From: G047528285 sp047528285
GTDB taxonomy: Bacteria > Pseudomonadota > Gammaproteobacteria > Enterobacterales > Enterobacteriaceae
Reading direction: 5' to 3'
Assembly: GCA_047528285.1 (NCBI GenBank)
Contig: CP180022.1
Span: forward strand, 806,001 to 870,000
DNA: 64,000 bases
In this document: piece by piece, positions 21,201 to 31,728 of the stretch
Layout: each line of letters opens with the position of its first letter
How positions within the stretch are numbered: the first letter of the stretch is position 1
Notes under the pieces: generated by a model
What the model was told of the DNA's origin: nothing
Database searches by the model: none
The model's input: the letters and a program-made list of their open reading frames with translations, nothing else
Translations under genes and position numbers: made by a program

Positions 21201-22099
21201 GGATGATTGTGTGTTTCAACTTTCATTACAATATGCGCTGTATCCTGATGGTGCTCATAGCGTCTTGTTTTCGCATCAGAAAAAAACATGCCTACAGCCG
21301 ATCCTTCCATCACTGCGGCGTTATCTTTATAGGCAGAAAGAACATATGCGGGAGTTTTTTCAAAAGTATTTTTAATCATGTTAATCAGTGATTTCGTTTG
21401 TTGCTTATCATCAATCATCCAATCAGCGTTAAAGATTTTATGCCGGCAATGTTCTGAGTTGGATTGTGCAAACATATATAATTCAACATCGCTTGGGTTG
21501 CGTCTTAATCTGGTGAAGGCCTCAAAGAGGTAGTTGATTTCATTCTGCGATAGCGCAAGACCTAATGCTAAATTTGTTGCTTCAAGCTCGCTGTGTCCAT
21601 TGTTAAGAATGTCTACAAAAGTTACTGGTTTAGGCGAGTGCTGCGTGAACATTTGCAGCGCTGCTTCCAGACATGGAAATACTCTTTCAATCATCCGATC
21701 ATGCAGCAAGGCAGAAAGTTTTAGCCACTGAGTATCATTAAATGTAAGTTGTGGTGTCTGAATATAATAAGCTAGACCTCGTTCCAGGCGCTTGACTTGG
21801 AAAAGTCCGCAATTATGAGCTATATCAGTTGCTTTTGACGACCAAGGGGAACGAAGGCCTGGTCTTGGTGTGACTAATAATAGCCGTCCATTTGGCTGTT
21901 GTTTGGCAAAAGATGGACCGTATTTTAATAGATGTTTTAGCCGGCTTAATGCATCTGTGTTCAGTGTTCCGGTAATATCGGCAAAGTGGATATATTCGGC
22001 ATAAATATTGTAATCAGGAAGACCGACTTTTTTACAGAGGTTAAGCAGTTTATTAATCTGCAATGCAGATAGAGCAGGCGAACCATGCAGTATTTCCAT
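18206..22099 (-). CDS. purL: Phosphoribosylformylglycinamidine synthase
   Basis: This large single-chain enzyme converts FGAR to FGAM with glutamine and ATP, the fourth step of purine synthesis, in the cytoplasm. At 1297 residues it equals the E. coli enzyme (1295). The N-terminal domain carries WSSKATDIAHNCGL, the central AIRS-like synthetase domains carry MKVETHNHPCAISPWPGAA and GLGGGAASSM, and the C-terminal class I glutaminase domain carries LGVCNGCQM (nucleophile Cys) and MPHPERVFR (catalytic His and Glu). It is intact from MEILHGSPALSA to the end despite its size. The flanking DNA is decayed on both sides. Retention indicates the cell still makes its own purines. Confidence 0.97.
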   Translation of the reverse strand: MEILHGSPALSALQINKLLNLCKKVGLPDYNIYAEYIHFADITGTLNTDALSRLKHLLKYGPSFAKQQPNGRLLLVTPRPGLRSPWSSKATDIAHNCGLFQVKRLERGLAYYIQTPQLTFNDTQWLKLSALLHDRMIERVFPCLEAALQMFTQHSPKPVTFVDILNNGHSELEATNLALGLALSQNEINYLFEAFTRLRRNPSDVELYMFAQSNSEHCRHKIFNADWMIDDKQQTKSLINMIKNTFEKTPAYVLSAYKDNAAVMEGSAVGMFFSDAKTRRYEHHQDTAHIVMKVETHNHPCAISPWPGAATGSGGEIRDEAATGRGGKPKSGLVGFSVSNLHIPGFKQPWEEDFGRPKGIASAMDIILNGPLGSAMYNNEFGRPVLTGYFRTYEERVDSHNGVELRGYHKPIMLAGGIGNVRAQHVKKSQLSVGTKFIVLGGPAMNIGLGGGAASSMTSGQSDPDLDFTSVQRDNPEMERRCQEVIDRCWQLHENNPILFIHDVGAGGLSNAIPELLYNSKCGGHFQLRNIPNDEPGMSPLELWCNESQERYTLAIAPERLVEFDAICRRERTPYAVIGEATETLHLILDDNHFHNRLIDLPLDILLGKPPKILRKTISLQATGHKLNRNGITLTEAVKRVLHLPAVAEKTFLITIGDRSVTGIVTRDQMVGPWQVPVADCAVTSASLDSYYGEAISLGERAPVALLDFSASARLAVGEALTNLAATQIGDIKRVKLSANWMSAADHPGEGAGLYQAVKAVSEELCPALGLTIPVGKDSMSMKTHWIQNGEHREITAPLSLIITAFARVEDIRTTVTPQLQPKQDNALLLIDLGAGHQALGATALSQVYRQLGELTADVRNVEQLKDFFDAMQKLVADRKLLAYHDRSDGGLLVTLAEMAFAGHCGIDIDISTLGDDTLSALFNEELGAVIQIAATDRNEVTALFRQHRLEACLHYLGTVQLGDRFILRAGKHLLYNESRTTLRTWWAETSWQIQRIRDNPVSADQEHAGRQDDNDPGLSVTLSFDLSEDIAAPFIAKGTRPKIAILREQGMNSHVEMAAAFYRAGFEAIDVHMSDLLTGTLTLDEFQTLVACGGFSYGDVLGAGEGWAKSILFNSRIRDEFESFFHRPQTLTLGVCNGCQMISNLRELIPGAALWPRFVRNKSERFESRFSLVEVTQSPSVIFQGMVGSRLPITVSHGEGLVEVKDTAHLAAIEDAKLVALRYVDNYGNVTENYPSNPNGSPNGITSVTNSNGRVTLTMPHPERVFRTVSHSWHPVEWGEDGPWMRLFRNARKQIG

Positions 22100-22307
22100 A
22101 ATAACAGATTTCTCGTATTTAAATCACAGGCCGTGCGTGCGGCTCCAAACTATTGATGGAACGCCATAACAGCGGGGTATGTATTTTATTATATAAAAAA
22201 CCTTAGTCGCAGGAAAAGCAGTTTGCGCAGTTATTTTTAAATCTTTATTGATCCACTTTGAAGATGTGCATTGGTATTTATAGATTATAAAGATATATAT
22301 AACATTA

Positions 22308-23600
22308 ATGAAGCAAAATGTAACTATTGCTATCTATATATAGCATTTTTAGTGGGATGCAACTGATATTAGTGTCGATTTATTTAGCAAAAATATTTAA
22401 TGTGCTAGCGTCAGTAATACTCATGCGTACCTTAATATCACAAATTTTATTGCAAGTATTTGTTAAAGATATCTAAAGAGTTCTACAATGTTTCTCATAA
22501 TATCTTTTGAGCGTACACAACTAATCTAATGCTTCAGGTATTTTTGTTAAATTAAATCTTTACCAGTGATTTATTCACCCCGGTAAAGATTATTGAAGTA
22601 TGGTGATACTGTCCAGTTTATTCTTAAGTAGAGTATTAATTCGGTTACGTGTTTTGAGTTTCGCATTGTTTTACTGATATGCGCATGCTAATCATGTAAA
22701 TTTAAATATAACCATCAAGAAATATTTTACTTCTATAAGTGACAAGTATTAGTGATTATTTTAAAAGGAAACATTTACTGATATTTATATTTTAATTTAT
22801 ACCGGTGTGGTGACATTCATGATGTCAATCTTGTTAAGATTACTCACCACTTTTCTATAAGGCCAGTGATTTCGTTTTTATTAAAAAACATATATGATAT
22901 TCAAGTATATCTTGAGAACTTTTAGTTAACGTTTGTTTGAGTTTTATTTTGATTCAGCTTATTATACTTGGCAGTTTTAAGCAAGATTGATTTAGATTAT
23001 TTTAAGCTGTCTACTGTTAGCATGGTACTTATGGTAAACTAAGTGTTGTTTAATCCTTTTTCATTATTTTTTTATTTTTCTTTTCATAAAGATTTTTAAA
23101 ACTACTCGCATATGAATTTTCTAATGACTTATTTCACCGTATGTTTGTGTTTCTCTTTTGTTGTTAACTTACTATCTTTTCTTGGTGGATTATCAGTAAA
23201 TTGTTTTGATAACATAGTAAGAAGGATCCTTTATTTTTAACAAAAATTAGATGATTTTTTCTGGTGTTAAAAGCATAACAAGCACTTTATTTTATTATTA
23301 GAATTTTATTTATGGCTATATTTTAGTAAAAACAGTTGATACCTTTATTTACAAATAAAACCGTTCGATCCATGTAACCATAAAATGGTTACTCCCTTTG
23401 GGAGCCTATACTGGCAGAGAGTCGAGATACTTAAATGATTTCATTGTATAAATATATTCTAGTAAATAGGTATCTTGCTATCTAAGATTAAACATTAAAT
23501 TTTATGTGTTCAATAAAGATTAATTATTCTAGTAATACCATAGATTTTTAGATAGAAACTTTTCTAAATTATCGCTACTGTTAAATCTCAGATGTTCCTG
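22308..23600 (+). pseudogene. mltF: Probable decayed lytic transglycosylase MltF
   Basis: In E. coli mltF is divergent from purL. Here an ATG at 22308 opens MKQNVTIAIYI then a stop, resembling the mltF start MKKLKINYLFIGI. At 22410 VSNTHAYLN aligns with VSTIHTPLT at roughly the expected distance. Further downstream I could not follow it with confidence, so the end is a guess from gene length. MltF cleaves peptidoglycan at the outer membrane. Evidence is position plus two short matches. Confidence 0.35.
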
Positions 23601-26523
23601 AGATAAATTATTTTCTAAAGATGATTCTTTAACGTAAAATAATTTATAACATGCGGTATTCTTGTTATTTCATGAATTAAATTTGATTAATCAACCATCA
23701 TTTTTATTGTCTCGTACAGTGAGTGGTACGCATTGATTTTTTTAAAAACCTGATTGATGCGATTTAAAAGTATTTATTCAAACATATATCATATTTTTGA
23801 TCTTCATTATGATTTTGTATTTTCGATCTTGATATAAAATACAGGTTATTTATGGAATATATCTATATTGTATATAATAATTATTAACTTTGTGTGTTTT
23901 TACAGTAAAACCGATAAGGTTCAATGGCATAAGTGTTAGTTATTAAGAAAATAACCCCTATTTTATAGAGGTGTTTAACAATATTTGTTATTATTTTTGT
24001 TATCGATAAAAAGTTAATTAAAGATAAACAAGATTTATGGAAATTTTTAATGAATTATTTTAAGTGTATTGATTTTTTATGAATGATTAGAATTGTAATT
24101 AATATTCTTTTAAAATATTAAAGAATGTATATTAATAGAGGCACAACCACTATTATTGGTGTTGTTATTTTAACCAGTAAAATATAAATTTATATTTTGC
24201 ATAAAAGATAATCTTTAAAGTTTTTTAACTTTTTTAAATAATACAAATAAAGAATATTAAGTTTGTTTCTTTAAAAAATGCATGTACTCCATTAAAATAA
24301 TTAATACCATGCAGGTTTAATATACAACAATATTTATATTATCTAGTATATTTAAAATACTTAATTTAATTTTATATATTTAATGTGTAACATAATAAAT
24401 AATATTACATCTAACAGATAAACTTGAATTATTTAAGTGTAAACATAAAAAAATGATGATAAATTAGTGTCATATTGAAGATTAGATATTAATGAATTTA
24501 TTATATCATTTAATACTATATTTTTATTTCTTATTCTAAACAAATTTTAATCTAAATTATTAACTATATCTATCAATGATATGATATTTATAATAATGAA
24601 ATCTATATTTAATATTTCAGAGTTTAATAGAGTCTTCTGATTCTAATCCAAAATAAAATTAAAGTATCTCTGCTCTATTGAGGTTAATTGCTAATTAAAA
24701 GGAGAGACTACAATTATTATTAATATAAAACTCTATAACGCAGTGAGATAATCTGTTAGATTATTTATAACACTAATTTTAATGTTTTTATAGATACAAA
24801 GATAAATTTTTCCGAGTTAAAAAGTAGGATAAAATAGGCGTATGCACTAGAGTATTATTTAGTATCGGATACTGTAATTTCTGAAATTATTTTTGCTAAT
24901 TTATTTCTTAGATGTAAACATTAAAATGTACCATTGTCGTATTTTTATTGAAAATCATGAAAGTTACAAGAATAACGAGATGCAAGAAACCACTCTACTG
25001 TTGAGTTTTCTTGTTAAAAAAGAATATAACCCCATGAATTATACCTAAGCTCACATAACTATTATGGAAACATCAAGTAAGGTACAGCAAAAATCAAAGA
25101 GATAAACTAGATAAAACTTTTAAGAGATATTTTCGAACAGTAATCTGTACTGATTAACAATCGTTTTCAATAAGTGTATTTATTTATATATGTATCTAAG
25201 TTTAAAAAAATTAGATGCATGATAATATTTTTTTGCATTATCTGAAATCCAGTTATAATTACATATAATTCTATCTTTCATAATCATAATGATATTTAAT
25301 AGCCATTTCAATATTTAGAATAATATAAAATATAGAAATAGCAACCTATATTTTTATAATGTTAAATTATTATAGGCCATTTAAGAATAATCATGCACTT
25401 GTTAATTATTTTAAATAATTATATAGAGGTTATGTGTTTTTTTTTGCGAGAAATATTAAGTTTTTTATTTAATAAACTCATACCATCAAGTAGTTTGCAG
25501 ACATTTGTTTTTTTGAATTATATAAATATATTAATTATCTGATTCGAGTTAGATGGCGATTTAGCATTATGTTTTATGTTGTTTGAGATTTTATTTTATG
25601 TAATTTTTAAATTAGTAAAATAGCATTTAAGTTAATTTTTATAAATAATTTCTGTACTAAGTGTTATATATTTCTATAAAATAGTTATTTTGTTTATCTA
25701 AATGATATTATGAATTATTCACATAAATAATGTTTAAGTCTGAATCATGAAGATATTGGATATAGAACTCTATTAGAGTTTTGTCTGAATTTTTTGATTT
25801 TTGATATCTGTAGTTTTATTAAAAATGAATAGCATAATGATATTTTATTCAAAAATATTTTCATATGCATTAAACTTTCAAATGAATCATTCTTGAATAT
25901 TGAAAGGTGATTAATTAAAAATTAATTTTTTGCTATATTGAGAAGTAATATATATCAAATATATAGGAGATAATATTTTGTAATTTCAAACAATTATAAC
26001 TTTGTGCGAATTGTAGATGATTGATTTCTAATGAAATGTAAGTTTTAATCTTCTCAAGTCAAATATTTGTATCTTTTGTTACAGAGATACTCATAGAGTA
26101 TTATATGATAGATATTTAGTCTTGTAACCAGAATATATTCAATTGAATTAACTTAAAGTTTTATATTTTTTTATTGTTGAACTGCGAATATTTGGCTTTA
26201 TATATAAAACATGTTAGTATTATATATAAAATATTTCATATATATTATAGATTTTTATAAAATGTTTGGTTTGTTAAATTTGGTGTAATTAAATAAATGT
26301 GAACTGTATTTTATGTATTTTTTTTAAATTGAAATGATTGACAATCTACTTATATTTTCGTATTAAGATGTATATTTTATACCCCCGCATTTCTTTAAAT
26401 AAGTGCCTTAACGTTTGCCGCTAATAAGTGAACTTTTAAAGTTTATACGAGGTATTAAACAATATTCAGAACTATTATCCTGTTTTTAAAAAAACATATA
26501 TAGAAAAATTGGTTGACGTTCAT
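23601..26523. other. Very AT-rich region, no gene recognised
   Basis: About 2.9 kb with no open frame of note and no alignment I could make. It may contain the mltF 3' part and further decayed genes. A small CTCCC/GGGAG hairpin near 23390 sits just before it. This is one of the two largest unexplained gaps. Confidence 0.4.
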
Positions 26524-26601
26524 TGGTGCATCCGAGTGGATTTGAACCACCGACCACCACCATGTCAAGGTGGTACTCTAACCAGACTGAGCTACGGACG
26601 C
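26524..26601 (-). tRNA. valW: tRNA-Val, anticodon GAC
   Basis: The minus strand folds as a standard tRNA. The acceptor GCGTCCG pairs with CGGATGC (one G-U), the D stem is GCTC/GAGT, and the anticodon stem CCACC/GGTGG holds the loop TTGACAT. The T stem GGTGG/CCACT holds the loop TTCAAAT, and CCA is encoded at 26524-26526. Anticodon GAC reads GUC and GUU valine codons. The sequence is close to E. coli valW. It stands alone; its tandem partner valV is not visible. Confidence 0.95.
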
Positions 26602-27599
26602 ATAAGTGAAATGTCATGTGTTATCTTGAATTTTAATCACCGATTTCTAGCATATCAAGATTGCAATCTAATCACTATATTAAAATATATTTTAGTTCCT
26701 GTTACTTCGTGTAACAGTAGCAGGAATACTAACGAACTCTTGTATATCTTGCAAGATGGAAATAAAAATTTCTGTTAAAATACTATTTAATTATTAATTT
26801 GGTGTGCTTTAAGAAAATATTTTGTTGCGTTCTGTGTAGCATATATACGCAAGAATAAATCATGATTTTAATATTTATATGAACTATGTAATTAATTTAT
26901 TGCAAAAATTTTGGTAAGCTTCCATGAAACTAAAAATGCCTTAATGTTTCTCTAGTCTAGTCTTTTGAAAACAGGTAAGATTTGTTGATCATGATGGATA
27001 GCTAGAGCATATAATGCTCAGGAAATGTATAGCATCTAATTCTTAAAAAGAAAACCATTTACGAGTGATTCTCGATTAATTATGATACGTAAATTCAAAT
27101 AATTTCTGATCTAGTCGATGAATGTATTTTTTTTGTTTATTATTAATCTGTTTTATTTTTTTTGATCTTAAAATATATAACTGAAAGAAAATTTTATTTT
27201 GTAATTATAATTCTATTATATGAACCGAGAGTAGCTTTATGTTACATATAAAATTAATTATTATTTACTTCACAAAAAATCATTTCCAAATAAACTATCA
27301 TGGTAATTAATCAACTACAGTGGAATAATCTTTAAATGTATCAAAATAGTATTTCATCTAATATTTAGTATTCGTGATATTATCACTCCATTCAGGTCTA
27401 TGCATAAATGACAGTTTTCTGTATATTAATTTAAGTATTTTTCTAATAAAATAAACTTGAAAAGTTTCAAAGATAATTTATAGATTTAATATTAATTTCA
27501 TGATAGCTAGGAATGGCTATGGATATCTAATCTCTTTGGATTCATTATAAATAATGAGAGATAAGATAAAATATTTTCGTTACTAAATTCCAAAAAATA
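26602..27599. other. AT-rich spacer upstream of tRNA-Val
   Basis: About 1 kb containing the tRNA promoter (not resolved) and a hairpin at 26699-26717. No coding remnant recognised. Confidence 0.35.
26699..26717. other. Hairpin CTGTTAC / GTAACAG
   Basis: Perfect 7-bp stem with a TTCGT loop about 100 bases upstream of the tRNA. It could be the terminator of a vanished gene; nothing shows it is active. Confidence 0.25.
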
Positions 27600-28800
27600 A
27601 CACTTTTAAAATTTTATCATGATTCTATATGTAAAACTAAACTAATCTATTTCCTAGATTATAGTTTATCTTTCCGTGTCATTTTAACTCCTACATCATA
27701 AAAAATGTTGTTAATTCTTATGATTATAAATAAAGAAAATTCTATACTTATGGAGCTTTGTTGAATAAAAATAATTTATGTAATTCTTGGATCATATAAT
27801 TATTATTATCCATAATTTTGAGTTTATTTTTGATGGAATATTGGCATAATTTAAAATTACTTCCTCTATGTCCTTTATTGATAAAAAACTATTCAAACAG
27901 CGCCGTTTGTCTAACAGTATGGTTAGCTGAGTTTATTGATGAAGAGATTTTTTCTTAAAAATATAGGCAGACACCCGTCTTATTAAACCAATATGTTTCT
28001 GATGACAGTATTTATAAAAAGATTATATCTTTTTTACATCAAAGCTTTCAGAGATCTTGACTTGATTTTTAATCAGATTAGGAGTTTTGTTGCGTTCTTT
28101 AAACTCCTTATGCATCTTGCCAAGGCAATGTGTAGATAATTAGATTATCATAAAAACGCCAAGATATGTTGCAATTACTCAGTTAGAGAATTTTTAAATC
28201 GGTTTTAAAATTTTTTGCAATGGTGAATAGGAACTCAAATATGCGGATGATGAGCATTAAGAAAAATAAAGTATAAAATAGGCTTATTTATTACCAAATA
28301 ATCGCAATATCAAAATTTATTTCGTGTTGATTTATTGTTCGATAGCGCAATTAACACAGAATTTTTTGAATCAGATAAAAACAGACGACTAAAAAAAATA
28401 AAAAGCAAAATTAGTTAACAACGCTAACGATATTTATTGTGTTCATGATGCTTTCTGAAGGAAAATTAAGTTGTTGGTTTTCAGTGCAAGGGTAGTATAC
28501 AGTATTGTCGGAAACGAATACCATAAACGTGATCCGGTTACTGATTTACAGTAGCTGACTTATCGGTAAGTAAGGATATCTAGAAGAAAAAGGGAGTCAT
28601 TAACTAATAGCTTAGTAGTTGAAAATACCCTGTTTTTTAAAATACTTCCATCTATTATCTGAGTTGGCGTGATTTTTAAATAGCTTAAGTTTTGTGAGGT
28701 GATAATTATACGTGGAATTTGGATAATAGATTTAGAAATAAATAACTTACATATGAATTATGGAACAACTTTCCCTGCTAGAAATAAGATTTATTATTGA
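27600..28800 (+). pseudogene. dauA: Decayed SulP-family C4-dicarboxylate transporter DauA
   Basis: Near 28435-28500 one frame reads LTIFIVFMMLSEGKLSCW, aligning with LPAAFSMAMLGAIESLLC. After a frameshift, HKRDPVTDLQ near 28530 aligns with HKANSELVGQ, part of the conserved SulP motif. Near 27903 QTAPFV aligns with PTAAFV. The distances between the anchors agree with an approximately 1.68-kb gene whose 3' end has been cut before pth. In E. coli dauA lies upstream of pth on the same strand. Confidence 0.5.
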
Positions 28801-29112
28801 TTTTGGATTATTGAAAAAGTCTATGAGTATTATTTTATATCCATAATTCCATGATCATGCAGCATTTTATCATTGTAGATTTGATTTTTGTTTTTACCTT
28901 TTGATGCTTTACAAAAATGATTTGCTCATATCATTCTTATGCTTATATAAAATATTGCTAATATAAGACTGTATTATTATAATAATTACATATTAATTGA
29001 ATTAATTAAAAAATCTAAATTTATATCATAGCCTATCTTTCGTCTAGTTGAAACACTTAGTTCTGGCAGAGTAAACCTCTGTGTATACATTGCCAGACAA
29101 GAGTAGAACGTA

Positions 29113-29712
29113 ATGATTAAATTAATCGTAGGACTAGCCAATCCTGGCATTAAGTATGCTGCAACCCGCCATAATGCCGGTGCATGGTATCTGAATCTAT
29201 TAGCGCATCGCTACCGACAAACATTATTGCAAGAGGAAAGAAATGTTTATGGCCACATGAGCCAGCTAATTCTGAAAGGAAACTTAGTGCGTCTTCTGGT
29301 GCCAGCCACTTTTATGAATCTTAACGGAGAATCGGTGGCGGCGATGGTTAAATTTTATCGCATTGCGCCGGAAGAAATTTTGGTTGCGCATGACGAATTA
29401 GATCTTCCGCCTGGAAATGTTCGATTGAAGCTAAATGGTGGCCATGGTGGACATAAGGGATTAAAAGATATTATCACCCGCTTAGGGAACCATCCTCAGT
29501 TCTACAGATTACGTATTGGTATCGGTCATCCTGGTGATAAAAACAAAGTTGTAGGATTTGTTCTCGGAAAACCACCTGTGTTGGAACAAGAGCTAATTAA
29601 TGATGCTATCGCAGAAGCGGTATATTGTACGGAAATTATTTTCACCCAGAATGTCATGAAGGCTATGAATCGTCTGCATTCTTATCGACCGGGTTTAACA
29701 TCTTGTCGTTGA
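29113..29712 (+). CDS. pth: Peptidyl-tRNA hydrolase
   Basis: This essential cytoplasmic enzyme releases peptides from peptidyl-tRNA that has dropped off ribosomes. The catalytic His lies in AATRHNAGAW (about residue 19), with the supporting Asn in LANPG, Asn in FMNLNG and Asp in AHDELDLPPG. The conserved GGHGGHKGLKDI and RIGIGHPGDKNKVVGFVLGK follow. Length is 199 residues against 194 in E. coli, with a slightly longer tail. A possible stem CTGGCA/TGCCAG lies in the 60 bases upstream; the ribosome site is weak. Its operon partner ychF follows immediately but is a remnant. Confidence 0.96.
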   Translation: MIKLIVGLANPGIKYAATRHNAGAWYLNLLAHRYRQTLLQEERNVYGHMSQLILKGNLVRLLVPATFMNLNGESVAAMVKFYRIAPEEILVAHDELDLPPGNVRLKLNGGHGGHKGLKDIITRLGNHPQFYRLRIGIGHPGDKNKVVGFVLGKPPVLEQELINDAIAEAVYCTEIIFTQNVMKAMNRLHSYRPGLTSCR

Positions 29713-30520
29713 ATAAGGCAGGAGCCTGAAGAAAAAGTTTTTTGTATTACCAAGATAAATACCGATGTAAATAAATATTTGATCCGTGCATGATAATGAA
29801 GTTAACGGAAATTGTTAGAATTCGGTGTAAATAGTCGAAACTATAAACTTTCTTGATATAGAAGGGTTGGGGGTGGTTGATCGTGAAAAGGCGAAAGTAG
29901 AGATAAGAAGTTTCTGATTAATATCACTAAAACTAAAACCACCGATCGCTTTATTTGTTATTTTTTGAATAAAACAACATTCACATATATGAAGACACAG
30001 TGTTGATGTAGAGAGAAATTAATGTTATCAACACTCATCTTCTCATTTTCTTAATCGGGAGACGTGTAAATATTTTTCAATCATATCCGATATAAAATCG
30101 CATCAAGGGCGGGTAAGAGGGATGCGAGCTGAAATTTTTCTAAGGGATCTGAAAGAATATTGCCTGTATCTCTAAGTTAGGCGGGCAGATAGTCAATGCT
30201 AGATTACTCGAGAGATGAAAAATTGTTATCCGCCTATTAGAATTCTAACGATTAAGAAAACCATGGCCACTGGCATGGAGGCATATGGGTTTGATAAAAT
30301 ACATCCCCGGATAAATTATGTGGCTTGTGCAGGATGATAGGGTATATGGTTTTATGATGTGTGCCGCGATGGTTTTCGTATTTTATAAAGATTTAACGAA
30401 AAAGATTGCGAAAAATTCAGAGTAAAAATTTTTTAAAAACTAAGGTTTCTAACCTATATAATCCAATCTAGATATTGAAATTTTGAATCTCTGTCATATT
30501 ATTTTAATTTTAAAAAATTA
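29713..30520 (+). pseudogene. ychF: Decayed Obg-family ATPase YchF
   Basis: Directly after the pth stop the sequence reads NKAGA, then CITKINTDV, matching TKAGI and FCTIEPNTGV. It continues with KLTEIVR, FLDIEGL, LINITKTKTTDRFICYF (LTNIRETEAIGHVVRCF), EINVINTHL (IEVINTELAL), ILTIKKTM (FLTLKPTM), GFDKIHP and MCAAM (VCAAV), all in family order. Frame changes and stops separate them. The N-terminal P-loop is deleted. About 810 of the 1090 expected bases can be followed. YchF is a universally conserved ATPase tied to translation and oxidative stress, and pth-ychF is the E. coli order. Confidence 0.85.
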
Positions 30521-31088
30521 ATCTACTTTCTGTTCAGAAAGGAATTATGGTATTTCAAAGTAACAGATAAATATATTTTCTAAAAAAAGAAGCACTATAG
30601 AATATAGTGTTAATTATGGTTCTCATAGCTATGAGAGAGACTCTCTCATGACTAATATTTGTTGATTTTTTGTAAAAGGACATAAGTATTTTTTTTGATT
30701 TTAAAATCAAATAATTTTACAATTAAAATTATTTGATTGTGGTATACAGAATGCAAAGTTTCTGCCTTTTTTGAGCTCAAAAAATTGTAAATACACTACT
30801 ACACAGATATGTTAAGTTTGTTGATATCTAATAAATATTTCATCAAATATTTACATAATAAAAAATTGATAGTTTAAATCATTTTATAGCATTTTATATT
30901 TTTTATTTTTAATATGCATGTTAGATGATTTGTTTTATATGATGATAAGCATAAATATGTATTTATTGCTATTTTTTCTAAAAATAATTTTATGTTTTTT
31001 ACAACAGATAAAAACTGTAATGTTAAGTGCTATGCTATTCGCACTTGTATTTATAATACATGCATAATGTATGCAAAACACTATTTAT
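30521..31088. other. AT-rich spacer between ychF and ndk remnants
   Basis: About 570 bases. It may contain the last 80 or so codons of ychF, beyond recognition. The two flanking remnants are not neighbours in E. coli, so a rearrangement joint probably lies here. Confidence 0.35.
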
Positions 31089-31520
31089 ATTTATATCTAA
31101 CACTTGTGCACAACGATAAAACCAAAAAGTGTACATTTCTATATTGATAATAATTTTCTATATTTTTCTTAAGTTCGAGAATTAAACTAAAACAGTTTCA
31201 ACACAGCGTGTTTTCAAGCACTAATTATAGATGTGTAACAGTGATTGTTATATTTAGACTCTATCAAGTTTAGCGAAAAATTACACAATATCAAAAAATA
31301 ATATATATTTATATATAGATGATATCAAATTATAAAGTTTTCATCATAACATAATTAAATATTTAAGTTATTTAAAAAATATAATATATGGTTGAAATCT
31401 TTATTATATTTAATCTTTTAATATTTTTCATATAAGACTTTCTTTTATAGAAAAATAAATATAATGAAAAATAATAATCTATCTATAAAACTGCAAAACG
31501 ATTTTATATTAGGTTAGCAT
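31089..31520 (+). pseudogene. ndk: Decayed nucleoside diphosphate kinase
   Basis: At 31116 the sequence reads IKPKSV, matching the Ndk start motif IKPNAV. After a frame change, YIFLKFEN and KTVSTQ match NIFARFEA and KIVGTK at the right distance. The predicted span of 432 bases ends about 210 bases before rlmN, and ndk-rlmN is the E. coli order. The 3' half, with the catalytic histidine region, could not be aligned. Ndk equilibrates nucleoside tri- and diphosphates; other kinases can replace it. Confidence 0.6.
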
Positions 31521-31728
31521 ACGAAACAATTTTTATTGTTTAATCATTATTTATATCTTAGCTTTATGCACTTTATATCAACAAATAAGGTAATTTTATA
31601 TCAATCAATAGCGATAAAATTTCTTCACTTCATCATTTTTACCATAGATGATGAAGTGAGTCTTTTCTGAGCTATTTCTTGATATGTTTTATATCATAAC
31701 ATGAAATAATGAGGTTAATAATAAAATT

